Shown here: positions 34,428 to 42,680 of the stretch, piece after piece | How positions within the stretch are numbered: the stretch's first letter is position 1 | Layout: every line of letters begins with the position of its first letter | From: JBFMFR01 sp040752025 | GTDB lineage: Bacteria; Chloroflexota; Anaerolineae; Anaerolineales; UBA4823 | Assembly: GCA_040752025.1 (NCBI GenBank) | Contig: JBFMFR010000053.1 | Location: forward strand, 1 to 49,867 | Length of the DNA: 49,867 bases | Direction of reading: 5' to 3' | Translations under genes and position numbers: made by a program | The notes under the pieces: generated by a model | The model's input: only the letters and a program-made list of their open reading frames with translations | The model's database searches: none | Told to the model about the DNA's origin: nothing

Positions 34428-34789
34428 AGACTGCGCTGGTGATCGACGACAACCAGGAAACGGCTGATGTGGTTTGCCAGATGTTGGACCTGCTGGACGT
34501 TGATGCGACGGCGGCTTATGGACCGCGGGTAGCGATGACGCTCTTGAAGGATTTCAGCCCGGATATCATCTTTTTGGATATCAATATGCCGGGCGTGGAT
34601 GGCTTCGAAGTCATGGCCTATCTGCGCCGCTATCCGAACTTAGAACACACGCCGGTGGTGTTCGTCACCTCAGATGACCAACCTGAAACGGTGATCAAGG
34701 CGCGCAAAACCGGGGCGCTGCTGGTGATCATCAAGCCGATGACTTTCGAGGCGTTGGAAGCCACTCTGCGCAAAGTCGGATTGATTTAA
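34424..34789 (+). CDS. Stand-alone CheY-like response-regulator receiver
   Basis: This 121-residue protein is one receiver domain with acidic VIDDNQ, phospho-Asp in IIFLDINMPG, Thr/Ser region VFVTSDD and Lys in IIKPM. No output domain is present. The start overlaps the stop of the MoeA-PBP gene (ATGA). Its kinase is not evident; the closest sensor kinase lies about 1.1 kb on. It may act by protein contact or as a phosphate sink. Confidence 0.88.
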   Translation: MKTALVIDDNQETADVVCQMLDLLDVDATAAYGPRVAMTLLKDFSPDIIFLDINMPGVDGFEVMAYLRRYPNLEHTPVVFVTSDDQPETVIKARKTGALLVIIKPMTFEALEATLRKVGLI

Positions 34790-34803
34790 TTCAGGAGGAA
34801 AAT

Positions 34804-35271
34804 GTGGTGATGCAAGCTGGAGCCCTGGCTCCCGATTTTACACTGCCCGATGAAACGGGCGTCGAACGCAATCTCTCGGATTACCGGGGCAGCCCGGTGA
34901 TCCTGTATTTCTATCCAAAGGACGACACGCCTGGCTGCACGACCGAAGCGTGTAACTTCCGCGACGATTACAGCGCTTACCAGCAGGCGGGGGTGCAGAT
35001 CCTGGGTGTCAGCCCGGACGCGCCCAAGATGCATGCCAAATTCAAGATCAAATTTGATCTGCCGTTCACTTTGTTGGCAGATGAAACGCACCAGGTTTGC
35101 GAACTGTACGGGGTTTGGGGTCGCAAGAAATTCATGGGTCGTGAATATGATGGCGTTTTCCGCACAACTTTCTTGATCGACGCACAGGGAATCATTGTGC
35201 GAGTCTTCGAGAACGTCAAGCCTGCCGAGCACAGCACCGAGGTGTTGGCGACGTTGGGTTCAGGGGTGTAA
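34804..35271 (+). CDS. bcp: Thioredoxin-dependent peroxiredoxin (Bcp/PrxQ)
   Basis: This 155-residue peroxiredoxin has the peroxidatic and resolving Cys in YPKDDTPGCTTEACNFRDDY, a Bcp/PrxQ arrangement with the two Cys five residues apart. APDFTLPDETGVERNLSDYRG and FLIDAQGIIVRVF are family phrases. It reduces H2O2 and organic peroxides using thioredoxin. AGGAGG at 34793-34798 precedes GTG 34804, GTG 34807 and ATG 34810; the precise start is open. It is followed by a cytochrome c gene. Confidence 0.93.
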   Translation: MVMQAGALAPDFTLPDETGVERNLSDYRGSPVILYFYPKDDTPGCTTEACNFRDDYSAYQQAGVQILGVSPDAPKMHAKFKIKFDLPFTLLADETHQVCELYGVWGRKKFMGREYDGVFRTTFLIDAQGIIVRVFENVKPAEHSTEVLATLGSGV

Positions 35272-35291
35272 GCCAGCAGCAGGAGGAGATG

Positions 35292-35735
35292 ATGCAGCGT
35301 AAGAGTTGGGTTTGGGCGGGCCTTTTGATCATGATCCTGGGGCTGGCGGCCTGCGGAGGTTCGGACCAGTCTACGCCAGCGGCAGGGCCTGGCCTGGAGC
35401 GATCCCAGCCGCCAGCGGAATACGCCGGCAAGGTAAATCCCCTGGCGGGCCAGGCGGATGCCGCGGAAAGGGGTGGGCAGTCCTACCAGGTTTTCTGTGT
35501 TTCGTGCCATGGCGAGCACGGGCAGGGTGACGGGCCGATCTCCGCCAGCTTGAACCCCAAGCCCTCCAACCTGGCAGAGGCGCAGGCCGGGTTGAGCGAC
35601 GATTACCTGTACTGGCGGATCGCCGAGGGTGGACTCGGCGCACCTTTCAACTCGACCATGCCGGGCTGGAAGGGCTCGCTGGGTGAAGAACAGATCTGGG
35701 AGATGGTTACATTCCTGCGCACTTTCGGAAAGTAG
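35292..35735 (+). CDS. Class I cytochrome c lipoprotein
   Basis: This 147-residue protein has a lipoprotein signal (LLIMILGLAAC), a short linker with Pro/Gln, and one mono-haem domain. The haem motif is FCVSCHGEHGQGDGP, with axial Met in NSTMPGWKGSLGEEQIWEMVTFLRTF. It resembles membrane-anchored c-type cytochromes that pass electrons between respiratory complexes. ATG 35292 has AGGAGG five bases upstream; ATG 35289 is too close to it. The partner oxidoreductase is not in the window. Confidence 0.9.
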   Translation: MQRKSWVWAGLLIMILGLAACGGSDQSTPAAGPGLERSQPPAEYAGKVNPLAGQADAAERGGQSYQVFCVSCHGEHGQGDGPISASLNPKPSNLAEAQAGLSDDYLYWRIAEGGLGAPFNSTMPGWKGSLGEEQIWEMVTFLRTFGK

Positions 35736-35753
35736 CAGCAGCCAATCTAACCC

Positions 35754-35863
35754 GCCCGGGCATGAACGCCCTGGCCTATCCAGCAGCGCCGGTTGAATCC
35801 GGCTTTACGGAACCCCCCTCACGGGGCGCGGAGGAACTTGCAGACACAAAGCCTGCGCAGGCT
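35754..35863 (+). repeat. Intergenic stretch with four successive hairpins
   Basis: Hairpins lie at GGGC/GCCC (35758-35771), GCCGG/CCGGC (35788-35803), CCCC/GGGG (35815-35826) and AGCCTGCGCAGGCT (35850-35863). No T-run follows any of them. The region sits between the cytochrome c and sensor-kinase genes. It looks like a dispersed intergenic repeat or a structured RNA. Strand and function are unknown. Confidence 0.5.
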
Positions 35864-35885
35864 ATTTCGGATGGAGGCGTGATTG

Positions 35886-37850
35886 ATGAGTTTCCAGGAT
35901 CATGGCAAGGATGATGCGTTGAGAGAGCAGCGCTTCCGCCTGTATCCCTTGACGCGCAGCGCCGGGCGGCGGCTGTCGGCTGTGCTGGCAGCGCGCTGGC
36001 TGCCCTGGGCCCTGGCAGGTTTGATCTTGCTTTTCGCTTTGATCCACGAAGTATTGCAGCAGGAGCGCTTCGCAGAACTTTCGCCTTCAGGCCAGGTGGC
36101 GCTGTGGGCTCTGGCCCTGCTGGGTCTGCTGGTGGTTTACCTGGTTTTCAGCCGGGTCGCCGCGCTGTACGAACAGCGCGAGAAATTGATGCAGCGCCTG
36201 GAGCAGGCGGAGCAGCGCCAGGCGGAATCTTACCAGCGTCTGGAAGCGATCTTCCAGGTTAGTCAGAAGTTCACTGAAGCCAGCGATGAGAATGAAGTCA
36301 TCCAGCCGCTGCTGCGCCTGCTGGTGGAGCTGAGCGGGGCGCAAGGGGCTACCTTCGTGCCGTTGGACGAACATGGCCAGCCGCAGACCGCCATCAGCCA
36401 CGGCGAACTGCCCTTCCCGGTGATGGAAGCCTGGGTGGAGTATCTGGCGACTCCGGGGGTGCGCGAACGCTGCCGGAATTGTGAACTGGCGCGGGACAAT
36501 CACCTGCAGGGCGCTTTAGAAAAGCCAGAGAACTGCCCGCTGCTCAAGGGACCTTTCGCGGAAGCGTCCGGGCTGTTGTGTTTGCCGGTGCGCAGAGGCG
36601 AGCGCGAGTTCGGCGTGGTCAACCTGTTTTTGCCCGAAATGCAGCACCTGGATGAGCGCATTCGCCCTTACCTGCGAGCCTTGATCGATGAGACTGCCCT
36701 GGGATTGGAAGGTATTTTGTTACGGCGCAACGAGCTGGCGGCGCTGCGCCAGATGCAGTCACTACGCCAGAAGACCGATTTGAAGGCGCTGCTGGGCAGT
36801 TTGTTGGAAAACGTGCACCGCAGCCTGGAAGCTGATTTCGCTATGCTGGTGATCAGCCAACCTGGTGTGGACCCGGACGGCGACAACCTGACTCTGGGAA
36901 ATTTTCCGCAGCAGGCCAGGCCATTCGTGGAAGGGCTGCTGCAAGGGGTGATGGCTTCCAAGGAGGCAATGCTGCTGGGCGATGTATCCGGCGACCCAGC
37001 CTCGGCGCCGGGTTTGCGGGCGCTGATCGCCTCGCCGCTGCTTTCTCCCGAGGGCCAGGTGTTGGGGGCGATCCTGGTGGGCAACCGGCGGGCGCGCAGC
37101 TTTTACCAGCGCCAACTGGCCTTACTGCAAACCGTGGCAGGGCAGGTGGCCCTGGTGGTGCAGAACGCCAATTTGATGGCAGAGCTGGAATACCAGGCGA
37201 CGATGCAGGAACGCCTGCGCCTGGCGCGCGAGATTCACGATGGCCTGGCGCAGACCCTGGGTTTCCTTAAGCTGCAAATGGCGCAGATGCGTGGCTACCT
37301 GGGGCGGGGTGAAAACGAGCGAGCGCGCCAGAGCGCCGATTTGTGCTACACCACGTTGAGCGAGGCATACCAGGATGCCCGGCAGGCGATCGACGGTCTG
37401 CGAGTCCTGCCATCTGACTGCGGCCTGGAAGGCTGGTTAGAGCAGACCGTGGACGATTTCCAGGAGATCAGCGGGTTGGTGGTCGATCTGCAGGGAATGA
37501 AAGACTGCATCGAGCTGCCGCCGGAGGTGCACGCTCAACTGATCCGCATCGTACAGGAGGCGCTCAGCAACGTGCGGAAACACGCCAACGCCGCTCGAGT
37601 GGGGATCGCCTGCCGCCAGACGCCAGCGGAGCTGGTGTTGGAAGTGCGCGACGATGGGAGCGGTTTTTCACCCGAGGATGTATCGATGGCTTCGCGCCAC
37701 GGCCTGCGCGGCATGCGCGAGCGCGCCGAGTTGATCGGGGCAGATTTCCAGGTGATCAGCCGTCCCGGCCAGGGGACGACGATCCGTTTACGGCTGCCAT
37801 TCCCGGACGCGGTTGGTTCGGATGCAGCGCACGGCGTTCAAGGGAGGTGA
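35886..37850 (+). CDS. NarX/DegS-type sensor histidine kinase with two membrane helices and GAF domains
   Basis: This 654-residue kinase has two membrane segments (about 38-58 and 70-92), a coiled coil, a first GAF domain (about 115-280) and a second (about 300-430). HisKA_3 follows with LRLAREIHDGLAQTLGFLKLQMAQMRG (phospho-His in REIHD), then HATPase with IRIVQEALSNVRKHANAARVGI and DDGSGFSP. The first GAF holds Cys196, 199, 217 and 232 (CRNC..C..C), a possible metal or Fe-S site. The start at ATG 35886 follows GGAGG. The partner LuxR-type regulator starts 4 bases after it. Confidence 0.93.
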   Translation: MSFQDHGKDDALREQRFRLYPLTRSAGRRLSAVLAARWLPWALAGLILLFALIHEVLQQERFAELSPSGQVALWALALLGLLVVYLVFSRVAALYEQREKLMQRLEQAEQRQAESYQRLEAIFQVSQKFTEASDENEVIQPLLRLLVELSGAQGATFVPLDEHGQPQTAISHGELPFPVMEAWVEYLATPGVRERCRNCELARDNHLQGALEKPENCPLLKGPFAEASGLLCLPVRRGEREFGVVNLFLPEMQHLDERIRPYLRALIDETALGLEGILLRRNELAALRQMQSLRQKTDLKALLGSLLENVHRSLEADFAMLVISQPGVDPDGDNLTLGNFPQQARPFVEGLLQGVMASKEAMLLGDVSGDPASAPGLRALIASPLLSPEGQVLGAILVGNRRARSFYQRQLALLQTVAGQVALVVQNANLMAELEYQATMQERLRLAREIHDGLAQTLGFLKLQMAQMRGYLGRGENERARQSADLCYTTLSEAYQDARQAIDGLRVLPSDCGLEGWLEQTVDDFQEISGLVVDLQGMKDCIELPPEVHAQLIRIVQEALSNVRKHANAARVGIACRQTPAELVLEVRDDGSGFSPEDVSMASRHGLRGMRERAELIGADFQVISRPGQGTTIRLRLPFPDAVGSDAAHGVQGR

Positions 37851-37854
37851 TGGG

Positions 37855-38541
37855 ATGACAGGCGTACAGAGCAATCCAGGTACGGCTCACCCGGTTCGTT
37901 TAGCGGTGGTGGACGACCATGCCCTGTTCCGGGCGGGTTTGATCAGCCTGCTGGATGAAATGGATGAATTCCGGGTGGTGGGCGAAGCCAGCGACGGGGA
38001 AGGGGCGGTCGAACTGGTGCAGCGCCTCCAGCCGGATGTGCTGCTGTTGGACGTGAATATGCCTGGCATGAGCGGGGTACAGGCGGTGGAGGCGATCCGC
38101 AGCCTGCCGCGCCCTGAGCAGTGCCGCATCCTGATGCTGACGATTTCGAAGAGCGAAGAAGACCTGCTGGGGGCGATTGCAGGCGGGGCGGACGGTTACC
38201 TGCTCAAGAGCGCCGAACCGGATGAACTGCGCAAAGCGATCCTGCTGGTGCACCAGGGAATGTCGGTGCTTTCGCCGCAGGTGACGCGCCAGGTGCTGCG
38301 GGCGGCGATGAGCGCCGATCAGAGCCGGGTGGCCGAAAGCGGGCTGAGCAGCCGGGAGATGGAAGTTTTGGGCTGCCTGGCGAACGGCATGACCACGGCG
38401 CAAATCTCGGCCAAGCTGTTCATCTCCGAGAACACGGTCAAGACGCACGTGCGGCACATCCTGGAAAAGCTGGAAGCTTCTAACCGCGCCGAGGCGGTCA
38501 GCAAGGCGGTACACATGGGGTTGATCAACACGGTGAGCTAG
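37855..38541 (+). CDS. NarL/FixJ-type response regulator
   Basis: This 228-residue regulator has a receiver (residues 10-130; VVDDHALFRAGLISLLDEM, phospho-Asp in VLLLDVNMPGMSG, Lys in YLLKSAEPDEL) and a LuxR-type helix-turn-helix (about 160-225; LSSREMEVLGCLANGMTTAQISAKLFISENTVKTHVRHILEKLEASNR). The start at 37855 has GGAGG upstream; an earlier in-frame part overlaps the kinase gene. It is the partner of the preceding kinase. A terminator follows at 38614-38658. Confidence 0.95.
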   Translation: MTGVQSNPGTAHPVRLAVVDDHALFRAGLISLLDEMDEFRVVGEASDGEGAVELVQRLQPDVLLLDVNMPGMSGVQAVEAIRSLPRPEQCRILMLTISKSEEDLLGAIAGGADGYLLKSAEPDELRKAILLVHQGMSVLSPQVTRQVLRAAMSADQSRVAESGLSSREMEVLGCLANGMTTAQISAKLFISENTVKTHVRHILEKLEASNRAEAVSKAVHMGLINTVS

Positions 38542-38613
38542 GGCGGTCGTTCTCAATAAATTGCAGACATTGGGGTGGCTTACCAGCCACTACGTTTGAC
38601 TCAATTCTAGATG

Positions 38614-38658
38614 CAGCGCCTGGCAGCGGCGATAAGCCCGCCGGGCGCTGTAATTTTT
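38614..38658 (+). terminator. Intrinsic terminator of the NarX/NarL-type operon
   Basis: CAGCGCC (38614-38620) pairs with GGGCGCTG (38643-38650), with further GGC/GCC pairing inside. TAATTTTT follows. A smaller hairpin of GTGGCT/AGCCAC lies at 38574-38589. Confidence 0.7.
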
Positions 38659-38738
38659 GCCACAGGTGCGCTGCGGGTGCCCCAAAGCCAGGAGCGGCTT
38701 GCAAATCCAGGATTCCTGCATGAATTTTATAAAAACCC

Positions 38739-38769
38739 TTGACTTGGAGTGAACTCTAAGTGCTATACT
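38739..38769 (+). promoter_or_regulatory. MerR-type promoter with 19-base spacer and operator
   Basis: TTGACT (38739-38744) and TATACT (38764-38769) are 19 bases apart, the long spacing typical of MerR-controlled promoters. The dyad CTTGGAGTGAACTCTAAG (38743-38760) is the classic MerR-family operator form. It serves the MerR remnant and probably the oxidoreductase genes behind it. Confidence 0.85.
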
Positions 38770-38787
38770 CTATTTAGAGGTGAAGCT

Positions 38788-38970
38788 ATGAAGATTTCAG
38801 AAATCAGTGAGCAATGTAATATTTCGGCAGATACGCTGCGCTACTATGAACGGATTGGGTTGCTTCCTCCTGTAAATCGAAGCGATAGTGGCATCCGAGA
38901 TTACAGCGATCTGGACGTCAGACGAGTCGAATTCATCAAGTGCATGCGGACTGCGAGTGGATGTGATTGA
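38788..38970 (+). pseudogene. MerR-family regulator, truncated after its DNA-binding domain
   Basis: The 60-residue frame has MKISEISEQCNISADTLRYYERIGLLPPVNRSDSGIRDYSDLDVRRVEFIKCMRTAS, the MerR winged helix-turn-helix. Full MerR-like regulators of aldo-keto reductase genes have another 65-75 residues forming the dimerisation helix, which is lost here. At about 38946-38951 the sequence passes into an aldo-keto reductase gene fragment in another frame. The start ATG 38788 follows AGAGGTGA. The protein could still bind DNA poorly, but dimers are unlikely. Confidence 0.85.
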
Positions 38971-39398
38971 TCTCTTCTACCAACAACGCCCTGACCCGGA
39001 CGTGCCCATGGAAGATGTAGCCGGAGCCGTCAAGGATCTGATCCAGGAGGGGAAGGTCAAGCACTTTGGGCTATCCGAGTCCAGTGCGGACCAAATCCGC
39101 CGTGCTCATGCCGTTCAACCGGTAACCGCTCTGCAGAGTGAATACTCCCTTTGGTGGACGGAAATTGAAGAGAATAACGTACTGGCGACCTGCGAAGAAC
39201 TGGGCATCGGTCTAGTGCCCTACAGCCCGCTGGGCCGCGGCTACCTGACCGGCAAGATCACCGAGGAGACCACCTACGATCAATCTGATATCCGCAGCCG
39301 CAACCCTCGCTTTGCTCCAGAGGCGATCAAAGCCAATCGAGTGGTGATTGATCTGCTGGAGCGGATTGGGGCCGAACATAAAAAGAGGAGCCTGAAAT
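38948..39398 (+). pseudogene. Internal fragment of an aldo-keto reductase
   Basis: From about 38948 the frame gives DVIDLFYQQRPDPDVPMEDVAGAVKDLIQEGKVKHFGLSESS through LATCEELGIGLVPYSPLGRGYLTGKITEETTYDQSD to LLERIGAEHKK. This matches the middle of the neighbouring reductase (39399-40382), from DTIDLLYQ to FIDLLGRIAKRHE. The N-terminal 125 residues with the catalytic Asp, Tyr and Lys, and the C-terminal 70, are missing. It is a dead duplicate produced by deletion between the MerR gene and this gene. Confidence 0.8.
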
Positions 39399-40382
39399 AT
39401 GAAAAAGCGTCAACTTGGCAACAACGGTTTAGAAGTATCGGCCATTGGATTTGGCTGTATGGGCATGAGTGTTAACTATGGTACATCCCCGGACAAACAG
39501 GAAATGATCGCCCTCACTCGGACTGCGGTGGAGCGAGGCATCACCTTCTTTGATACGGCTGAGATTTATGGACCATTTGTGAATGAAGAGTTGGTCGGCG
39601 AAGCACTTGCCCCCTTTCGGGAACAAGTGGTAATCGCCACGAAGTTTGGTTTCGATGTTGATCCCGACACCAAGGAAAGAAGAGGGCTAAATAGCCAACC
39701 AGCGCATATCAGGAAAGCTGTAGAAGGCTCACTTAAGCGCCTTAACATCGACACAATTGACCTGCTCTACCAGCATCGGGTTGACACAGCAGTGCCCATT
39801 GAGGATGTGGCTGGCACCGTCAAAGACCTCATTCAGGAAGGCAAGGTCAAATATTTCGGCTTATCCGAAGCCAGCGCCCAAACGATTCGGCGGGCGCACG
39901 CCGTATATCCGGTAGCCGCAGTGCAGAACGAATATTCCCTTTGGGCACGTGACGCAGAAGCGGAAGTGCTACCCGCTTGTGAAGAACTTGGGGTGGGTTT
40001 TGTGCCGTGGAGTCCCCTCGGCCAGGGTTTCCTGACCGGCAAGGTCAGGGCTGACCAGACCTTTGAGAAAAGCGATCTGCGTAGTTGGTTTCCCCGTTTC
40101 ACCCCAGAAGCTATGGCAGCCAACCAGTCATTTATTGACCTTCTCGGCAGAATTGCCAAGCGGCATGAGGCAACACCGGCCCAAATTGCGCTGGCCTGGC
40201 TACTTGCCCAGAAGCCCTTCATTGTACCTATTCCAGGAACACGTAGGCTGCATCGCTTAGAGGAGAATATGGGCGCGGCTGATATCGAACTTACCCCGAA
40301 TGACCTACACGAGCTTGATAGCGAGTCTGCAAAAATCGAGGTGCAAGGTGCCAGAGGAAGCGGGCACGAGCGATTTGTTTGA
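39399..40382 (+). CDS. Aldo-keto reductase (AKR13-like)
   Basis: This 327-residue NADPH-dependent oxidoreductase has MKKRQLGNNGLEVSAIGFGCMGMS, the catalytic tetrad Asp and Tyr in FFDTAEIYG, Lys in VVIATKFGF and His in LYQHRVD. The NADP-binding tail IVPIPGTRRLHRLEENMGAADIEL is complete. It starts at ATG 39399 with AGAGGAG upstream. Reductases of this group act on aldehydes and ketones. A MerR-type promoter lies 600 bases upstream, before the MerR remnant. Confidence 0.93.
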   Translation: MKKRQLGNNGLEVSAIGFGCMGMSVNYGTSPDKQEMIALTRTAVERGITFFDTAEIYGPFVNEELVGEALAPFREQVVIATKFGFDVDPDTKERRGLNSQPAHIRKAVEGSLKRLNIDTIDLLYQHRVDTAVPIEDVAGTVKDLIQEGKVKYFGLSEASAQTIRRAHAVYPVAAVQNEYSLWARDAEAEVLPACEELGVGFVPWSPLGQGFLTGKVRADQTFEKSDLRSWFPRFTPEAMAANQSFIDLLGRIAKRHEATPAQIALAWLLAQKPFIVPIPGTRRLHRLEENMGAADIELTPNDLHELDSESAKIEVQGARGSGHERFV

Positions 40383-40422
40383 GATTGTGCAAACATAGTG
40401 ACAAAATAGGGAAGACACTAAA

Positions 40423-41367
40423 TTGAAAAGCGAAAAACACAATTCTGGTCATAGTTGGTTAAAAAATAGTGCTTCTACTTTTAGTCGTAGCTTGACGTTG
40501 TTGTTTTTTATATTCATCCTTTCAAGTTGTACACAGGAAGATACGATTGGAGCAGGTGAGAATCTAATTGAAACAGAATATTCAGTAGAAACCAGTGAAA
40601 TGTATCACCATCTGACAACCAGTAACTTTATCCGCGATATTGTAAATCACCCTGCTTTTATAGGTTTTGGGGAGCTATTGTTACCTCGTGATAATAATTC
40701 TGGTTACTACGACACCGAACAGGAAAAGCAGGAGGATCTCACCAAAGAGTCTACTGGCATCTTTTTCTTCAGGGGGAAGCCAGGAGCGCCGTTTGCCATC
40801 GTATGCCCTGGGGGAGGGTTTTCCTATGTTGGTTCTCTTCATGAAGGTTTTCCTTTAGCACAGCGAATCAGTGAATTAGGGCTGAACGCTCTTGTAATAC
40901 GGTATCGTATCGGTAGCGAAGGTTATGCGACCGCAGACCTGGCCGCAGCGATAGCTTATATCTTCCGTAATGCTGAAACGCTTGGCGTGGATACAAAAGA
41001 TTATTCGTTATGGGGAGGATCGGCAGGAGCCCGTATGGCTGGCAATATTGCCTTAAACGGAGTATCCGCTTACGGAGGCGGCGATCTACCAAAGCCAGCT
41101 ACCGCCGTCATCGCTTATACCGGGCAATCAAGCTATGCTAGCGATTTCTCCCCGGCTTTTATTACCGTGGCCGCGAACGATTGGATAGCCAACGTCAACA
41201 CCGTGGAAAGGCGGGTAGAGAATCTAAAAAAAGCCGGCGTGGATGTTGAATATCGCAGGTATCAAAGTGCCGGGCATGGATTTGGATTGGGTACAGAAAC
41301 CGATGCGGAAGGATGGGTGGACTTAGCTGTTCAATTCTGGCAAAGACATATAGAAGTGCCCCGATAA
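40423..41367 (+). CDS. Alpha/beta-hydrolase lipoprotein (esterase-like)
   Basis: This 314-residue protein begins with a lipoprotein signal (SLTLLFFIFILSSC). The hydrolase body has CPGGGFSYVGSLHEGFPLAQRISELGLNALVIRYRIG (oxyanion region), nucleophile motif LWGGSAGARMAG and the catalytic His in GHGFGLG. It resembles BD-FAE-type carbohydrate esterases or dienelactone hydrolases. The start is TTG 40423 after GGGAAG. Its codon use is AT-richer than the flanking operons. Substrate unknown. Confidence 0.82.
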   Translation: MKSEKHNSGHSWLKNSASTFSRSLTLLFFIFILSSCTQEDTIGAGENLIETEYSVETSEMYHHLTTSNFIRDIVNHPAFIGFGELLLPRDNNSGYYDTEQEKQEDLTKESTGIFFFRGKPGAPFAIVCPGGGFSYVGSLHEGFPLAQRISELGLNALVIRYRIGSEGYATADLAAAIAYIFRNAETLGVDTKDYSLWGGSAGARMAGNIALNGVSAYGGGDLPKPATAVIAYTGQSSYASDFSPAFITVAANDWIANVNTVERRVENLKKAGVDVEYRRYQSAGHGFGLGTETDAEGWVDLAVQFWQRHIEVPR

Positions 41368-41436
41368 TAGCCTCGCTCTCGTTCATAAGGCCACTGACCC
41401 ATAGCGACGTTATTGAAGAAACACAAGGAGAAAATG

Positions 41437-42288
41437 ATGCAAACTATAAAATTGAACAATGGAGTCGAAATCCCGATTCTCGGCTTCGGTGTTTTCCAGA
41501 TCACTGACCCTGCCGAATGCGAGCGCAGCGTGGTCGATGCAATTGAAACTGGTTATACCCATATCGACACTGCCGCTTCTTACCAGAACGAAGAAGCGGT
41601 GGGCAGGGGCATCAAACAAAGTGGCGTTGCCAGAGAAAAGTTGTTTATCACCACTAAACTTTGGATTCAGAGCAATGGCTATGAGGGCACAATCAAAGCC
41701 TTTGATAACTCCTTGAAGCGCTTGCAATTGGATTACATTGACCTATATCTGATTCATCAACCCTTTGGTGATGTCTATGGCGAATGGCGGGCAATGGAAG
41801 AACTGCATCAACAAGGCAAAACCAGAGCGATAGGGGTTTCCAACTTCCTTCCTGACCGTATCATGGACTTGATGATTCATAACCAAATAACACCGGCGAT
41901 AAATCAGATTGAAGTAAATCCTTTCCAACAGCAAATTGGGACGCAAAAGTTTTTGGAGGAGAACAGCGTTATGATTGAAGCATGGGCGCCATTTGCCGAG
42001 GGAAGGAATAATATTTTCCAAAATGAAACCCTGTTATCTATCGCCGCCAAACACAACAAAAGCGTTGCCCAGGTTATTCTTCGCTGGGTTGTGCAAAGGT
42101 GCATTATTGCACTCGCCAAAACAACCCGCAAAGAAAGGATGATCGAAAATATCAGTGTCTTTGATTTTGAATTAAGCACAGAGGAAATGGCAGCGATCAC
42201 AACTTTAGATACCAAAACCAGTAGTTTCTTTGATCATCGGGATCCAAAAATGGTGAAATGGCTGGGTGAAAGAAAACTAGATGTTTAA
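41437..42288 (+). CDS. Aldo-keto reductase (2,5-diketo-D-gluconate reductase-like)
   Basis: This 283-residue AKR has NNGVEIPILGFGVFQI, the tetrad residues in HIDTAASYQNEEAVG (Asp, Tyr), FITTKLW (Lys) and YLIHQPFGD (His), plus IGVSNF and the NADP tail IIALAKTTRKERMIENISVFDFELS. The two lysines and serine-type NADP region suggest NADPH. ATG 41437 follows AAGGAG six bases upstream. It belongs to the AKR5/AKR3-like branch. The gene is AT-richer than neighbours outside the cassette. Confidence 0.92.
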   Translation: MQTIKLNNGVEIPILGFGVFQITDPAECERSVVDAIETGYTHIDTAASYQNEEAVGRGIKQSGVAREKLFITTKLWIQSNGYEGTIKAFDNSLKRLQLDYIDLYLIHQPFGDVYGEWRAMEELHQQGKTRAIGVSNFLPDRIMDLMIHNQITPAINQIEVNPFQQQIGTQKFLEENSVMIEAWAPFAEGRNNIFQNETLLSIAAKHNKSVAQVILRWVVQRCIIALAKTTRKERMIENISVFDFELSTEEMAAITTLDTKTSSFFDHRDPKMVKWLGERKLDV

Positions 42289-42330
42289 TGACTGAACGCC
42301 TATCACAGCAAATGAATGAGGAGATACAAG

Positions 42331-42654
42331 ATGTCTGAACAAAAAGAACAATCTCGTGCACAACAATTAATGGGGGATTTTGCACCCAAGTTGGCGGAAC
42401 TCACGGATGACGTGCTCTTCGGCGATGTTTGGAAGCGTACGGAGCTGTTACCCCGAGACCGCAGTCTGATTACTGTTGCGGCACTGATCGCCAATGGAAA
42501 CACGGAGCAGCTTTCGAGCCACCTGAATCTGGCCAGGGCGAACGGCCTCTCGGAGACTGAACTTGCCGAAGTCATGATCCACCTGGCCTTCTATACTGGG
42601 TGGCCGCGGGCAATCTCGGCCATCCTGGTTGCAAAGGATATCTTCAAGAAATAA
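42331..42654 (+). CDS. Carboxymuconolactone decarboxylase-family protein
   Basis: This 107-residue protein has the CMD fold with LLPRDRSLITVAALIANGNTEQLSSHLNLARANGLSETELAEVMIHLAFYTGWPRAISAILVAKDIF. No Cys pair of the AhpD peroxidase type is present. ATG 42331 has GAGGAG upstream. Small CMD proteins commonly accompany aldo-keto reductases of this kind. Precise role unassigned. Confidence 0.9.
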   Translation: MSEQKEQSRAQQLMGDFAPKLAELTDDVLFGDVWKRTELLPRDRSLITVAALIANGNTEQLSSHLNLARANGLSETELAEVMIHLAFYTGWPRAISAILVAKDIFKK

Positions 42655-42680
42655 CTCGGAACTCAAGTAGAGGAACTCAA

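Noticed and set aside
38541..38787. Possible small gene between the NarL-type regulator and the MerR gene
   Set aside because: Only a terminator, a hairpin and the MerR promoter are present; no frame with start and ribosome site was seen.
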